Part shown: piece by piece, positions 25,876 through 34,195 of the stretch
Position numbering within the stretch: the first letter of the stretch is position 1
How the letters are laid out: every line of letters begins with the position of its first letter
From: JBCCGI01 sp039029355
Lineage (GTDB): Bacteria > Planctomycetota > UBA1135 > GCA-002686595
Reading direction: 5' to 3'
NCBI GenBank assembly: GCA_039029355.1
Contig: JBCCGI010000014.1
Coordinates: forward strand, 1-64,000
Length of the DNA stretch: 64,000 bases
Notes under the pieces: generated by a model
Databases searched by the model: none
Told to the model about the DNA's origin: nothing
Seen by the model: the letters and a program-made list of their open reading frames with translations, nothing else
Program-made: the position numbers and the translations under genes

Positions 25876-27465
25876 ATGAACACCCGAGTCCAGCGCGCGC
25901 TGATCAGCGTCTCCGATAAGTCCGGAATCGAGGGTTTCGCGCGGATGCTCGCGCAGCGCGGCGTCGAGCTTCTCTCCACCGGCGGCACCTACGCCAAGCT
26001 GAAGGACGCGGGGATCGACGTCCGCGAGGTATCGGACTACACCGACTTCCCGGAGATGATGGACGGACGGATCAAGACGCTCCACCCGAAGGTGCACGGC
26101 GGTATCCTCGCGCGGCGCGACCAGCCCAGCGATGCCGACGCGATGAAGAGCCACGGCATCGAGCCGATCGATCTCTTGGTCGTGAACCTCTATCCGTTCC
26201 AAGAGACGGTCGCCAAGCCGGGCGTCGCGCGCGCCGACGCGATCGAGCAGATCGACATCGGCGGACCGACCATGGTGCGTTCGGCGGCCAAGAACCACGC
26301 CTTCGTGGGCGTCGTCACCGACCCCGCGGACTACGGCGCGGTGCTCGACGAGCTGGAACGCAACGACGGCGCGCTCTCGGACGGGCTGAAGCGCCGGCTG
26401 GCCCTGAAGGCCTTCGAGCTCACCGCGCGCTACGACGCCGCGATCAGCGGCTGGCTGCACGGGCAGGAGGTGGCTGACGGCGCCACCGACAGCGCGTTCC
26501 CCGAGGGCGCGTCGCTGGCCGGCGAGCGCGCGTTGTCGCTGCGCTATGGCGAGAACCCGCATCAGAACGCGGCGCTGTACCGCATCCCGGGCGGCGAGCC
26601 CAGCGTGCCCGGCGCCGACGTGCTGAACGGCAAGGCGCTCTCCTACAACAACATCGTCGACCTCGACGCCGCGCTGGCGCTGGCCAAGGAGTTCGACGAG
26701 CCCTTCGCCGCGGTCACCAAGCACAACAACCCGTGCGGCGCGGCCTGCGCGGCCACCCTGGCCGAAGCGATCGAGCACGCCTGGGCCGGCGACCCGGTGT
26801 CGGCCTTTGGGTCGGTGCTTGCGATGAACCGCCCGGTCGACCTCGCGACGGCCAAGTTCCTGACCGCGGGCGGCCGCTTCGTCGAGGCGATCGTCGCGCC
26901 GTCGTTCGACGACGACGCCTTCGCCGAGCTCACCCAGGGCCCCAAGTGGGGCAAGAACGTGCGGCTCCTGGCCTGTGGCGAGTTCGGGCCCGCGTCGCGC
27001 GACGCGCGCGACATCGAGCTCAAGCGCGTGGTCGGCGGCTTCCTGCTACAGGACCGCGACCTGAAGGCCGAGGCGTCGGACGACTGCCGCGTGGTCACCA
27101 AGACCGCGCCGGAGGACGAGCAGCTGACCGCGCTGCTCTTCGCCAACAAGGTCGCCAAGCACGTCAAGTCGAACGCGATCGTGATCGCCAAGGGCACGCG
27201 CGTGCTCGGCGTTGGGGCGGGGCAGATGAGCCGCGTCGACTCGGTCGGCTTGGCGATCGAGAAGTCGGGAGACGAGGTCGAGGGCTCGGTGCTCGCCTCC
27301 GATGCCTTCTTCCCCTTCCCCGACGGCGTCGAGAAAGCGATCGAGGCGGGCGTGCGCGCGATCCTTGAGCCCGGCGGCTCGATGCGCGACGAGCAGGTGA
27401 TCGAAGCCTGCGATCAGCGGGGCGTGCCGATGGTGTTCACCGGCTCGCGCCACTTCCGGCACTAG
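25876..27465 (+). CDS. purH: Bifunctional AICAR transformylase/IMP cyclohydrolase
   Basis: This 529-aa protein has the normal PurH length. The N-terminal cyclohydrolase (MGS-like) domain shows ALISVSDKSGIEGFAR, LLSTGGTYAKLKDAG and MMDGRIKTLHPKVHGGIL. The C-terminal transformylase domain shows LRYGENPHQNAALY, TKHNNPCGAACA (with the catalytic Lys-His) and IVIAKGTRVLGVGAGQMSRVDS. It performs the last two steps of IMP synthesis in the cytosol. It ends 4 bases from the convergent protease gene. Confidence 0.97.
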   Translation: MNTRVQRALISVSDKSGIEGFARMLAQRGVELLSTGGTYAKLKDAGIDVREVSDYTDFPEMMDGRIKTLHPKVHGGILARRDQPSDADAMKSHGIEPIDLLVVNLYPFQETVAKPGVARADAIEQIDIGGPTMVRSAAKNHAFVGVVTDPADYGAVLDELERNDGALSDGLKRRLALKAFELTARYDAAISGWLHGQEVADGATDSAFPEGASLAGERALSLRYGENPHQNAALYRIPGGEPSVPGADVLNGKALSYNNIVDLDAALALAKEFDEPFAAVTKHNNPCGAACAATLAEAIEHAWAGDPVSAFGSVLAMNRPVDLATAKFLTAGGRFVEAIVAPSFDDDAFAELTQGPKWGKNVRLLACGEFGPASRDARDIELKRVVGGFLLQDRDLKAEASDDCRVVTKTAPEDEQLTALLFANKVAKHVKSNAIVIAKGTRVLGVGAGQMSRVDSVGLAIEKSGDEVEGSVLASDAFFPFPDGVEKAIEAGVRAILEPGGSMRDEQVIEACDQRGVPMVFTGSRHFRH

Positions 27466-27469
27466 GGGC

Positions 27470-28708
27470 TCAGCGTCCCTCGGCGTCCGCGACCTGGTCG
27501 GCCTCGGAAGGCACGAGGTGTCCGTAGCCGACACCATCCATCCAGTCGTAGACGGTGCTGAGCGGCGTGACGAGCCCCATGTGCGGCACGATCGTCGGCC
27601 GCAGGGCGCCGTGCGTGTAGATCTTCGAGAAGAGCCCGAGCAGCTGGTGGTTGTCGGCGTCGAAGATGCCGCCGCCCGAGTTGCCGATGTACGTCGGCGC
27701 GTTGATCATCCAGTAGTTGACGTCGTCCACCAGGTGGTGGAGCGTCGAGACCTCGCCCGGCGTCGGGATCGGGTCGTTGCCGAGCGGGCAGCCGACCGCG
27801 TAGACGCGGTCGAAGATGCGCGTCGACTCGACGGCCTCGCGCGGCGCGAGCTCGGTCCCGAAGGACACCGGCTCGTCGGTGTCGAGCCGCAGCACCGCGA
27901 CGTCGATCGCCGCGTCGTGCGCGCCCAGCGTCGCGGTCTCGAAGCGCAGGGAGGAGTCCGGCAGGTAGATCGTGACCGGCACCGGGTCGTCGAGCTCGCC
28001 CTCGAGGATGTCGCGCACGACGTGCCAGGCGGTCAGCACGTAGGTGTCGAAGCGCTCCGCGCCCGTCGCGTCGCTGCCGGCGGAGCGCGAGCTGAGGAGC
28101 ACGCCGCTCCCCACGCTGGTCTCGCCGGCCAGCTGCACCGTGGGGCCCACCAGCTCGTTCCACATGCGCACGACGTCGCGCTGGTCGGAGGCGAGCGTCG
28201 CGCCGACCTCGTCCAGGCGCTGCGCGCTGAGGGCGGCCGAGTCCTCGGCGGCGTCGAGCCGATCGCGGAGCGCGTCCCAGACCTCGCTCAGCTCGCGGTC
28301 GCGCTCGGCGATGCGGGCCTCTAGGGTCTCGGGACCGAACGACGCGGTGCTCTCTTCGAGCACCTCGAGGCTGGAGCCGTGGGCTTCGATCGCGCCGCTG
28401 ATCTCGTTGAGCATCGACTCGGCGCCGTGCAGGCGCTCGTCGATCGCGACCGCGGCGGCCTGACTGGCCTGGGCGTCGAGCAGCTCGGTGCGGATCGCTT
28501 CGACCTCGGCCTGGACGGCTTCGAGGGCGCGCTGGAGCTGGGCGCGCTCGCGCGGAGCGCTGGCGACCCGGCCTTCCAGCTTCTCCATCCGGGAGCTGAA
28601 CCCGTTCCAGGTGTCGTTGCCGACCACGCCGCCAAGGGCGAGCATGCCGAGAACGAGGGTGCCGACGAGCAGACGGGGGGACGAGGAGGAGGATTTCGAG
28701 GTGCGCAT
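27470..28708 (-). CDS. Membrane-anchored coiled-coil trypsin-like serine protease
   Basis: Starting at the ATG at 28708, the 412-aa product has one N-terminal transmembrane segment (LLVGTLVLGMLALGGVVG). A long coiled coil covers residues ~35-180, and a chymotrypsin/HtrA-like domain follows with the full triad H229 (TAWHVV), D269 (AAIDVAVL) and S344 (GNSGGG). No PDZ domain is visible. It is probably a periplasmic quality-control or signalling protease held away from the membrane by the coiled coil. A longer start at 28825 would add 39 unlikely residues. Two perfect dyads lie upstream at 28774-28837. Confidence 0.83.
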   Translation of the reverse strand: MRTSKSSSSSPRLLVGTLVLGMLALGGVVGNDTWNGFSSRMEKLEGRVASAPRERAQLQRALEAVQAEVEAIRTELLDAQASQAAAVAIDERLHGAESMLNEISGAIEAHGSSLEVLEESTASFGPETLEARIAERDRELSEVWDALRDRLDAAEDSAALSAQRLDEVGATLASDQRDVVRMWNELVGPTVQLAGETSVGSGVLLSSRSAGSDATGAERFDTYVLTAWHVVRDILEGELDDPVPVTIYLPDSSLRFETATLGAHDAAIDVAVLRLDTDEPVSFGTELAPREAVESTRIFDRVYAVGCPLGNDPIPTPGEVSTLHHLVDDVNYWMINAPTYIGNSGGGIFDADNHQLLGLFSKIYTHGALRPTIVPHMGLVTPLSTVYDWMDGVGYGHLVPSEADQVADAEGR

Positions 28709-28773
28709 CGAGTTGTGGGGGCGGGCCCACCGGGCCCTGCGCGGGGGGGAAACGCCGCGCCCCACCGCTATCG

Positions 28774-28795
28774 GAATTCCAAGATCCTGGAATTC
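28774..28795. repeat. Perfect 8-bp dyad upstream of the protease gene
   Basis: GAATTCCA (28774-28781), a 6-base spacer and TGGAATTC (28788-28795) form a perfect 22-bp dyad. It lies 66 bases before the protease start on the minus strand, a good place for an operator. Confidence 0.45.
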
Positions 28796-28804
28796 ACCCC
28801 CGCC

Positions 28805-28837
28805 TTCTCCACAGCTCGCATTCACGCCTGTGGAGAA
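28805..28837. repeat. Perfect 10-bp inverted repeat, DnaA-box-like arms
   Basis: TTCTCCACAG (28805-28814) and CTGTGGAGAA (28828-28837) pair perfectly around a 13-base loop. Each arm differs from the DnaA box TTATCCACA by one base. On the minus strand it lies after the HEAT/cyclophilin gene and could be a terminator hairpin without a U-tract, or a protein site. Confidence 0.45.
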
Positions 28838-28949
28838 CCTAACCCCCTCTCCTAAGGCGATTTAGGCGCGCTTTCCACCAGGCGATCCACAATCCGTCCC
28901 CGGGTGTCTCGGGGCGCCGCAAGGCCCTCGGCGGCCCCGAGGGCCCGCG

Positions 28950-31109
28950 CTAGCGCAAAACCCGCACGTCGAGAATGCGGTCGCCGACGTCGATCCGGTC
29001 GAGCGTGTCTCCGCCGGAGCGCAGCTCGCCGAAGATCGTGTACCGCCCGTCGAGGTGGGGCGTCGCCCGGTGCGTGACGAACAGCTGGCTGCCGCCGGAG
29101 TCGGGGTCCTCGTTGCGCGGCATGCCGAGCGAGCCGCGGACGTAGCGCCGGGGCGTGAACTCCTGGGGCACCGTGCGGCCGTTCCAGGCGCGCCCGCCGC
29201 TGCCGTCGCCGCGGTAGTCGCCGCCCTGGATGACGAAGTCGGGCACCACGCGGTGGAACACGAGGCCGTCGTAGTAGTCCTGCCGCGCGAGCTGCAGGAA
29301 GTTGTGCACGTGCATCGGCGCCTCGGTCGGGAGGAGCTCGAAGACCATCGGCCCGCGCGTCGTTGAGATCTCGACGATCGGGTTGCGCTTCCAGCGCGGG
29401 AAGTCGCGGCCGGGGACGGGGGCCTCGTCGATGGCGGCCTCGGGTGCGCGCTCCTCGACCGCCGGCGGGTTGGGGAAGGTGTCGAACGAGTCGCGCAGCG
29501 TCTCCGCCGCGACCCTCCGCACGTGCGGCTCGGGGTGCGCGAGCGCCTGGCGGACCAGCTCTTGAGCCTCGTCGCCGCCGATCGCCCCCAGCGTGCGCAG
29601 CGCGCTGAAGGCCACCTCGGTCGCGATGTCTCCGGTCGACGTCGCCAGCGCCTTCGCCACCGGCGCGACGTCCGACGGGTCCGGCATCTCGGCCAGCGCG
29701 AGGACCGCGGCCAGGCGCAGCCCGTTGTCGGCCTGGGCCAGGGCGGCGTGGAGCAGCTCGCGTACCTTCGGCGAAGGATGCTTCGCCAGGCTGGAGAGCG
29801 CCGCCCCCGCGACGCGCGGGTGCCCGTCGGTCGCCAGCTTCCGCAGCAGCGGCACCGCGTCCGCGGCGTCGAGCTCCGCGGCCGCCTCGGCGACGCCGGA
29901 GCGCAGCACCGGATCCTCGTCGACGGCGTAGCCCTTGATGTAGTCGAGCGCGTCGTCGGACGGCAGCACCTTCGCGAGCGACGCGATCGCCGCCGACTGG
30001 ACGCTGGGTGACACGTCGCGTGCGCCGCGGGTGAGCTTCGGCACCAGGCGTTGCGCGTCCTCGAAGCTGCCCAGGGCCTCGAAGGCGCGCCGGCGCACGT
30101 GGACCGAGCTGTGCTCGCACGCCTTCAACACCGCGGCCATGGTGTCGGGCGACGGGTGCGCGGCCAGGCCGATCAGCGCCTCGGCCGCGACGCGCCAGTC
30201 CGGGTCCTCGGTCGCCTCGACGAGCGCGGCGAGGCTGCGCTCGCCCGGCTCGATCGCGGCGAGGCCGCGCACGGCGTAGAGCCGCTCGAGCGGGACCTCG
30301 GAGCGCGCGAACACCAGGAACGCCGCCCGACCCAGGTCCGCCTTGCGGCGCTGGAGCGCATAGAGCGTGCGCCAACGCAGCTCCGCGTCGACCTCGGTCC
30401 CCGGGCTGCCGGCGGGAAGCAGCAGGTCGAGCAGCAGGCGGTCGACCTCCTTCGCGTTCGGGGCCTCGGTGTCCCACAGCGCCATCGCTAGCACCGCCGC
30501 GATGCGGACCTCGAGGCGCTGGTCGCGCAGCGTGAGCGCCACGGCGCTCCGCAGCCCGTCGTGATCGAGCGTGCGCGAGGACTCGACGACGCGCACCCGC
30601 AGCTCGGGGTCGGCGTCGTTCAGGTAGGCCGCCAGCAGAGCGCCGGTCTCGGGTGCCTGCCGCTGCCCCAGGGCGAACACGGCGGCGCGGCGCACATAGA
30701 CGTCGCCATCCTCGAGGCGGTCCACCAGCGCCCGCGTGACCTCGTCGCCGAACTCGGGGTACGGCAGCCGGCCGAGCGCGACGGTGGCGCGGCGCCGGAC
30801 CTCGACCTCGCCGCTGCTCGCGAGCTCCTGCAGCCGCCCGCCTCCGGTCGAGCGGTCGTACTCGAGCTGCGCCACCTCGACCAGCTCCGGGGCATCCGAG
30901 AAGGCGATGCGCGCCCCCACGACCCGGGAGCCCCTCTGGGAGCCGCCGTCGCGGACCTCCGTCGAGCTGCAGGCCGTCAGGCCTCCGAGCCCCAGCAGAG
31001 CCGCCATAGCGATCCAACGCGGGCGCCGGGGGGGGAGGGCCCCACGCGCCGCCGCCTCTCGGCCCTTTTGGCCGTCGACCTGTTTCTCGTCCACGTCCTC
31101 GCTCCGCAC
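28950..31109 (-). CDS. HEAT-repeat lipoprotein fused to a cyclophilin-type peptidyl-prolyl isomerase
   Basis: The 719-aa protein has a basic N-terminus, a signal peptide with lipobox (GLGGLTAC-SS), about 480 residues of HEAT/PBS-like helical repeats (for example DPELRVRVVESSRTL, HPEPHVRRVAAETL), and a C-terminal cyclophilin domain from about residue 555. The isomerase motifs are present: VFHRVVPDFVIQGGDYRG with the catalytic Arg, SQLFVTHRATPHLDGRYTIFG. It would isomerise Xaa-Pro bonds in envelope proteins, with the repeats as a binding platform. An alternative ATG at 31007 would start just before the hydrophobic segment. It is divergent from ribBA. Confidence 0.87.
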   Translation of the reverse strand: MRSEDVDEKQVDGQKGREAAARGALPPRRPRWIAMAALLGLGGLTACSSTEVRDGGSQRGSRVVGARIAFSDAPELVEVAQLEYDRSTGGGRLQELASSGEVEVRRRATVALGRLPYPEFGDEVTRALVDRLEDGDVYVRRAAVFALGQRQAPETGALLAAYLNDADPELRVRVVESSRTLDHDGLRSAVALTLRDQRLEVRIAAVLAMALWDTEAPNAKEVDRLLLDLLLPAGSPGTEVDAELRWRTLYALQRRKADLGRAAFLVFARSEVPLERLYAVRGLAAIEPGERSLAALVEATEDPDWRVAAEALIGLAAHPSPDTMAAVLKACEHSSVHVRRRAFEALGSFEDAQRLVPKLTRGARDVSPSVQSAAIASLAKVLPSDDALDYIKGYAVDEDPVLRSGVAEAAAELDAADAVPLLRKLATDGHPRVAGAALSSLAKHPSPKVRELLHAALAQADNGLRLAAVLALAEMPDPSDVAPVAKALATSTGDIATEVAFSALRTLGAIGGDEAQELVRQALAHPEPHVRRVAAETLRDSFDTFPNPPAVEERAPEAAIDEAPVPGRDFPRWKRNPIVEISTTRGPMVFELLPTEAPMHVHNFLQLARQDYYDGLVFHRVVPDFVIQGGDYRGDGSGGRAWNGRTVPQEFTPRRYVRGSLGMPRNEDPDSGGSQLFVTHRATPHLDGRYTIFGELRSGGDTLDRIDVGDRILDVRVLR

Positions 31110-31196
31110 CGTGTTCGTGACCTTCAGAACGGGTTACTATGACGGGTTCCTGGCGAGGGAAAAAGCCTCGCCCACCCCCTTCCGAAGGGCAACACC

Positions 31197-32477
31197 ATGA
31201 CTTCGAGCCCCATTCCCGAGATCCTGGACGACCTGCGCCAGGGTCGCATGGTGATCCTCGTCGACGACCCCTCGCGTGAGAACGAGGGCGACATCACGAT
31301 GCTCGCCGAGCACGTCACCGCCGAGCACATCAACTTCATGGTGCGCGAGGCACGCGGGCTGATCTGCCTGCCGATGTCCGGCGGCGTCTGCGACCGGCTG
31401 GGGCTGCGGCCGCAGGTCGAGCGCAACACCAGCCGCATGGGGACCGCGTTCACGCAGTCGATCGAAGCGGCCTCCGGCGTCACCACCGGCATCAGCGCCG
31501 CCGACCGGGCGCACACCATCCGCGTGGCGTCCGACCCCGACGCGACGCCGGACGACCTGGCCTCGCCCGGGCACATGTTCCCGCTGCGCGCGCGCGAAGG
31601 CGGCGTGCTGGTGCGGGGCGGCCAGACCGAGGGCATCGTCGACCTGGCGCGCCTGGCGGGCGCCAAGGTCCACGCCGGCGTCGTCTGCGAGATCATGAAC
31701 GACGACGGCTCGATGGCGCGGATGCCCCAGCTGGAGGTCTTCGGCGCGAAGCACGGGCTGAAGATCGCCACGATTGCCGACCTGATCGCCTACCGCCGCC
31801 AGAACGAGCGCCTGATCGAGCCGGTCGTCAACGACGTGATGCTGCCGACGCGACACGGCCAGTTCCGCGCGCACCTGTTCCGCTCGACGGTCGACGGCGC
31901 CGAGCACGTGGCGCTCACCCGCGGCCTGTCGGGGCCCGGCCTGGACGGCCCCTGGGAGCCGGTCGACAAGGTGATCCCCGTCCGGGTGCACTCCGAGTGC
32001 CTGACCGGCGACGCCTTCGGCTCGATGCGCTGCGACTGCGAGCCGCAGCTTCACATGGCCATGGAGCGCTTGGCCAACGAGGAGCGCGGCGTGCTGCTCT
32101 ACCTGCGCCAGGAGGGCCGCGGGATCGGGCTCGCCAACAAGTTGAAGGCCTACGGCCTGCAGGATGGCGGGATGGACACGGTCCAGGCCAACCACGCCCT
32201 CGGCTTCCCGGCCGACCTGCGCGAGTACGGCATCGGCGCCCAGGTCCTCCACTACCTGGGGGTGCGGCGCATGTCGATCTTCACGAACAACCCCAAGAAG
32301 ATCCACGGCCTGGCGGGCTACGGGCTGGAGCTGGTGGATCAGCTCCCGCTCCCCACCGTGCCGACCGACGTCAACCGGCGCTACCTGGAGACCAAGCGCG
32401 AGAAGCTGGGTCACCTGCTCGACGACGTCGTGCCGCGTCCCGGGGCCGCCCTGGACCCCGATACCAGCCGTAACTAG
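31197..32477 (+). CDS. ribBA: Bifunctional DHBP synthase / GTP cyclohydrolase II
   Basis: The 426-aa protein has an N-terminal RibB domain (residues 1-205: GRMVILVDDPSRENEGDI, SPGHMFPLRAREGGVLVR) and a C-terminal RibA domain with the zinc cysteines in SECLTGDAFGSMRCDC and the GTP-binding LRQEGRGIGLANKLKAYGLQD. It makes both precursors of riboflavin from ribulose-5-phosphate and GTP. No FMN riboswitch is visible in the 87-bp leader. A strong hairpin follows the gene. Confidence 0.96.
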   Translation: MTSSPIPEILDDLRQGRMVILVDDPSRENEGDITMLAEHVTAEHINFMVREARGLICLPMSGGVCDRLGLRPQVERNTSRMGTAFTQSIEAASGVTTGISAADRAHTIRVASDPDATPDDLASPGHMFPLRAREGGVLVRGGQTEGIVDLARLAGAKVHAGVVCEIMNDDGSMARMPQLEVFGAKHGLKIATIADLIAYRRQNERLIEPVVNDVMLPTRHGQFRAHLFRSTVDGAEHVALTRGLSGPGLDGPWEPVDKVIPVRVHSECLTGDAFGSMRCDCEPQLHMAMERLANEERGVLLYLRQEGRGIGLANKLKAYGLQDGGMDTVQANHALGFPADLREYGIGAQVLHYLGVRRMSIFTNNPKKIHGLAGYGLELVDQLPLPTVPTDVNRRYLETKREKLGHLLDDVVPRPGAALDPDTSRN

Positions 32478-32498
32478 CCGTTTGGCGGTAATTTAGGG

Positions 32499-32527
32499 GC
32501 CCGAGGGAAGTCTTTTGCCCCTCGGGC
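32499..32527 (+). terminator. Hairpin after ribBA
   Basis: GCCCGAGGG (32499-32507) pairs perfectly with CCCTCGGGC (32519-32527) around an 11-base loop, 22 bases after the ribBA stop. There is no T-run after the stem. It separates ribBA from the sigma-factor operon. Confidence 0.55.
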
Positions 32528-32561
32528 TCGCTCGGGTGCCCCGCGCTGCGTTGACTTCCCG

Positions 32562-32587
32562 GGAATAGACCGGGGCCGCGGGGCGTC
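32562..32587 (+). promoter_or_regulatory. Candidate ECF-type autoregulated promoter
   Basis: GGAAT (32562-32566), a 17-base spacer and CGTC (32584-32587) resemble the ECF consensus GGAAC-N16-CGTC, just upstream of an ECF sigma gene. The implied transcription start near 32594 leaves only about 6 bases before ATG 32600 but about 21 before ATG 32615. Confidence 0.35.
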
Positions 32588-32599
32588 TCTCGCGGTGCC

Positions 32600-33217
32600 A
32601 TGGGGATCTTGGTCATGGAACAAGCCGCCCAGGAAGACGCGACGCTGGTGCAGGAGACGATGGAGGGCAACCAGCTCTCCTTCCAGCTCCTGGTCGAGCG
32701 CTACCAGGACCGGATCTTCGGCCTGGTGCGCCACTACACGCGGAACGCCGTCGAGCTGGAGGATCTGGTTCAGGACACCTTTATCAAGGCGTTCCACCGG
32801 CTGGAGACCTTCCAGCACCAGTCCTCGTTCTCGACCTGGCTCTACCGCATCGCGGTGAACACGAGCCTGGACTTCCTCAAGCGCCGCGGACGGAACCCCG
32901 TCCAGTCGGTCGAGGATCCCGAGCTGGTGGGCGCGGCCGGCCTGGCCGGGCGCGGGCCGCGCGAGGTCGCGGCTCCCGACGCCGACCTGGAGCGCCAGGA
33001 GGTCGCGGACGTGACCCACGAGGCGCTCGAGGAGCTGCCCGAGATCTTCCGCACGGTCCTGATCCTGCGCGAGTTCGAGGAGATGGCCTACCAGGACATC
33101 GCCGACCTCCTGGGGATCTCGATCGGCACCGTCGAGTCGCGGCTGTTCCGGGCCCGCGCTCGCTTCAAGGAGGCGCTGCTGCGCCTTCATCCCGAGTTTG
33201 GACAGGATGGTAGGTAG
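32600..33217 (+). CDS. ECF-family RNA polymerase sigma factor
   Basis: The 205-aa product has sigma region 2 (FQLLVERYQDRIFGLVRHY, ELEDLVQDTFIKAFHRL, FSTWLYRIAVNTSLDFLKR) and region 4 (LEELPEIFRTVLILREFEEM, YQDIADLLGISIGTVESRL), the standard ECF layout. It would redirect transcription in response to an envelope signal relayed by the anti-sigma encoded next. ATG 32615, preceded by GGGGA at 8 bases, is an equally good or better start. It heads a six-gene run with gaps of four bases or fewer. Confidence 0.93.
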   Translation: MGILVMEQAAQEDATLVQETMEGNQLSFQLLVERYQDRIFGLVRHYTRNAVELEDLVQDTFIKAFHRLETFQHQSSFSTWLYRIAVNTSLDFLKRRGRNPVQSVEDPELVGAAGLAGRGPREVAAPDADLERQEVADVTHEALEELPEIFRTVLILREFEEMAYQDIADLLGISIGTVESRLFRARARFKEALLRLHPEFGQDGR

Positions 33218-33221
33218 ATCC

Positions 33222-33785
33222 GTGGAGCTTACCTGTAAAGACGCCGCCCCTCTGGTGCCCAGCTACCTGGACGGGGAGCTGACCGAGCCGCAGGCGGCCC
33301 CCCTCCGCCAGCACCTGCTCGGCTGTGTGGCCTGCCGCGAGGTGGCCAAGGACGCCAAGGCGCTCTCGGCTTGGTTCGAGCCGGGTTCGGCCGTCCAGGC
33401 GCCCGAGGGCTTTGCCGCGCGCGTGGCGCGGCGTGCCTTCGCCGGGGACCTCGGCGAGGGGCCCGTCGCGGCTCCCGAACAGGTCGAGCCGCCCGCCCGC
33501 GTGCAGCCGGCGGTGCCGCCCGGCACCGCGACCGCCGGCGCCCAGCCCGAAGAGGGCGCGCTTCTCAGCTTCGTGCTGCGGCTGACCGCGGCCGCGGCGG
33601 TGCTCCTTCTGACGCTGGCGGCGGCGATTCAGTTCGGCGACCGACCGGCCACGGGCGAGGACCTCCGCGCCGACTGGGACGACATGAGCCTGGAGGAGCG
33701 GTACGGCCTCGACGACCCGGCGATGGAGGAGGCCGAGCGCAGGCGGACCGCCCCGCGCGGCGGCCGTCCGACCGAAGACCGATGA
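33222..33785 (+). CDS. Zinc-finger (zf-HC2) anti-sigma factor, membrane-anchored
   Basis: From GTG 33222 the protein is 187 aa. The N-terminal zinc-binding anti-sigma domain shows LTCKDAAPLVPSYLDGEL and the H-x3-C-x2-C motif in RQHLLGCVACREV. A Pro/Ala-rich linker follows, then one transmembrane helix (LRLTAAAAVLLLTLAAAIQF) near residue 125, then a short periplasmic tail. It would hold the ECF sigma inactive at the membrane. An ATG at 33207, overlapping the sigma gene, is the alternative start. Confidence 0.88.
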   Translation: MELTCKDAAPLVPSYLDGELTEPQAAPLRQHLLGCVACREVAKDAKALSAWFEPGSAVQAPEGFAARVARRAFAGDLGEGPVAAPEQVEPPARVQPAVPPGTATAGAQPEEGALLSFVLRLTAAAAVLLLTLAAAIQFGDRPATGEDLRADWDDMSLEERYGLDDPAMEEAERRRTAPRGGRPTEDR

Positions 33786-34192
33786 GCTCAGCCCGGGTCT
33801 GGATCGTGATTCTCGCCCTGACCAGCTTCCTGGCCGGCTCCGCGGCTGGTCTCCTCGGGGCGACGCGGGTCTCCCCGCCGCCGCCCGCGGTGGACCGGGC
33901 CCCCTATGCCGACTACGTGGCGCTCCTCAGCCGCACCTACGAGCTGGAGCCGGAGCGCGTGATCCGGCTGCGCCGCTTCCTGGAGAACTACTACCGCTCC
34001 GTCGATGAGCTGAAGTCGCGCCACATGGGCGAGGTCGAAGACGAGCTGATCGCCTTCGGCGAGACCTGTCGGCGGCAGATCCGGGACCTCGTGCTCCCCG
34101 AGGAGCATCGGGCCTCGTTCGATCGGGATACGGCCGCGCTGTTGCCCGACGATTCCCTATCCTGGGCGGCCCCCGAAACCGGGGGAGAGTGA
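33782..34192 (+). CDS. Small membrane-anchored periplasmic protein of the sigma-factor operon
   Basis: The 136-aa product overlaps the anti-sigma stop by 4 bases (ATGA). One N-terminal transmembrane helix (VWIVILALTSFLAGSAAGLLG) is followed by a helical periplasmic domain (YVALLSRTYELEPERVIRLRR, SRHMGEVEDELIAFGETC). The layout resembles CnrR/CpxP-like heavy-metal-resistor sensors, which bind envelope signals and act on anti-sigma factors, but I see no metal motif. It could be the signal input of this sigma/anti-sigma pair. Confidence 0.7.
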   Translation: MSSARVWIVILALTSFLAGSAAGLLGATRVSPPPPAVDRAPYADYVALLSRTYELEPERVIRLRRFLENYYRSVDELKSRHMGEVEDELIAFGETCRRQIRDLVLPEEHRASFDRDTAALLPDDSLSWAAPETGGE

Positions 34193-34195
34193 GCT

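Noticed and set aside
28805..28837. Replication origin (paired DnaA-like boxes)
   Set aside because: There are only two one-mismatch boxes in hairpin arrangement, no further boxes, no AT-rich unwinding region and no dnaA or dnaN nearby.
31110..31196. FMN riboswitch before ribBA
   Set aside because: The leader is only 87 bases and lacks the conserved FMN-element sequences.
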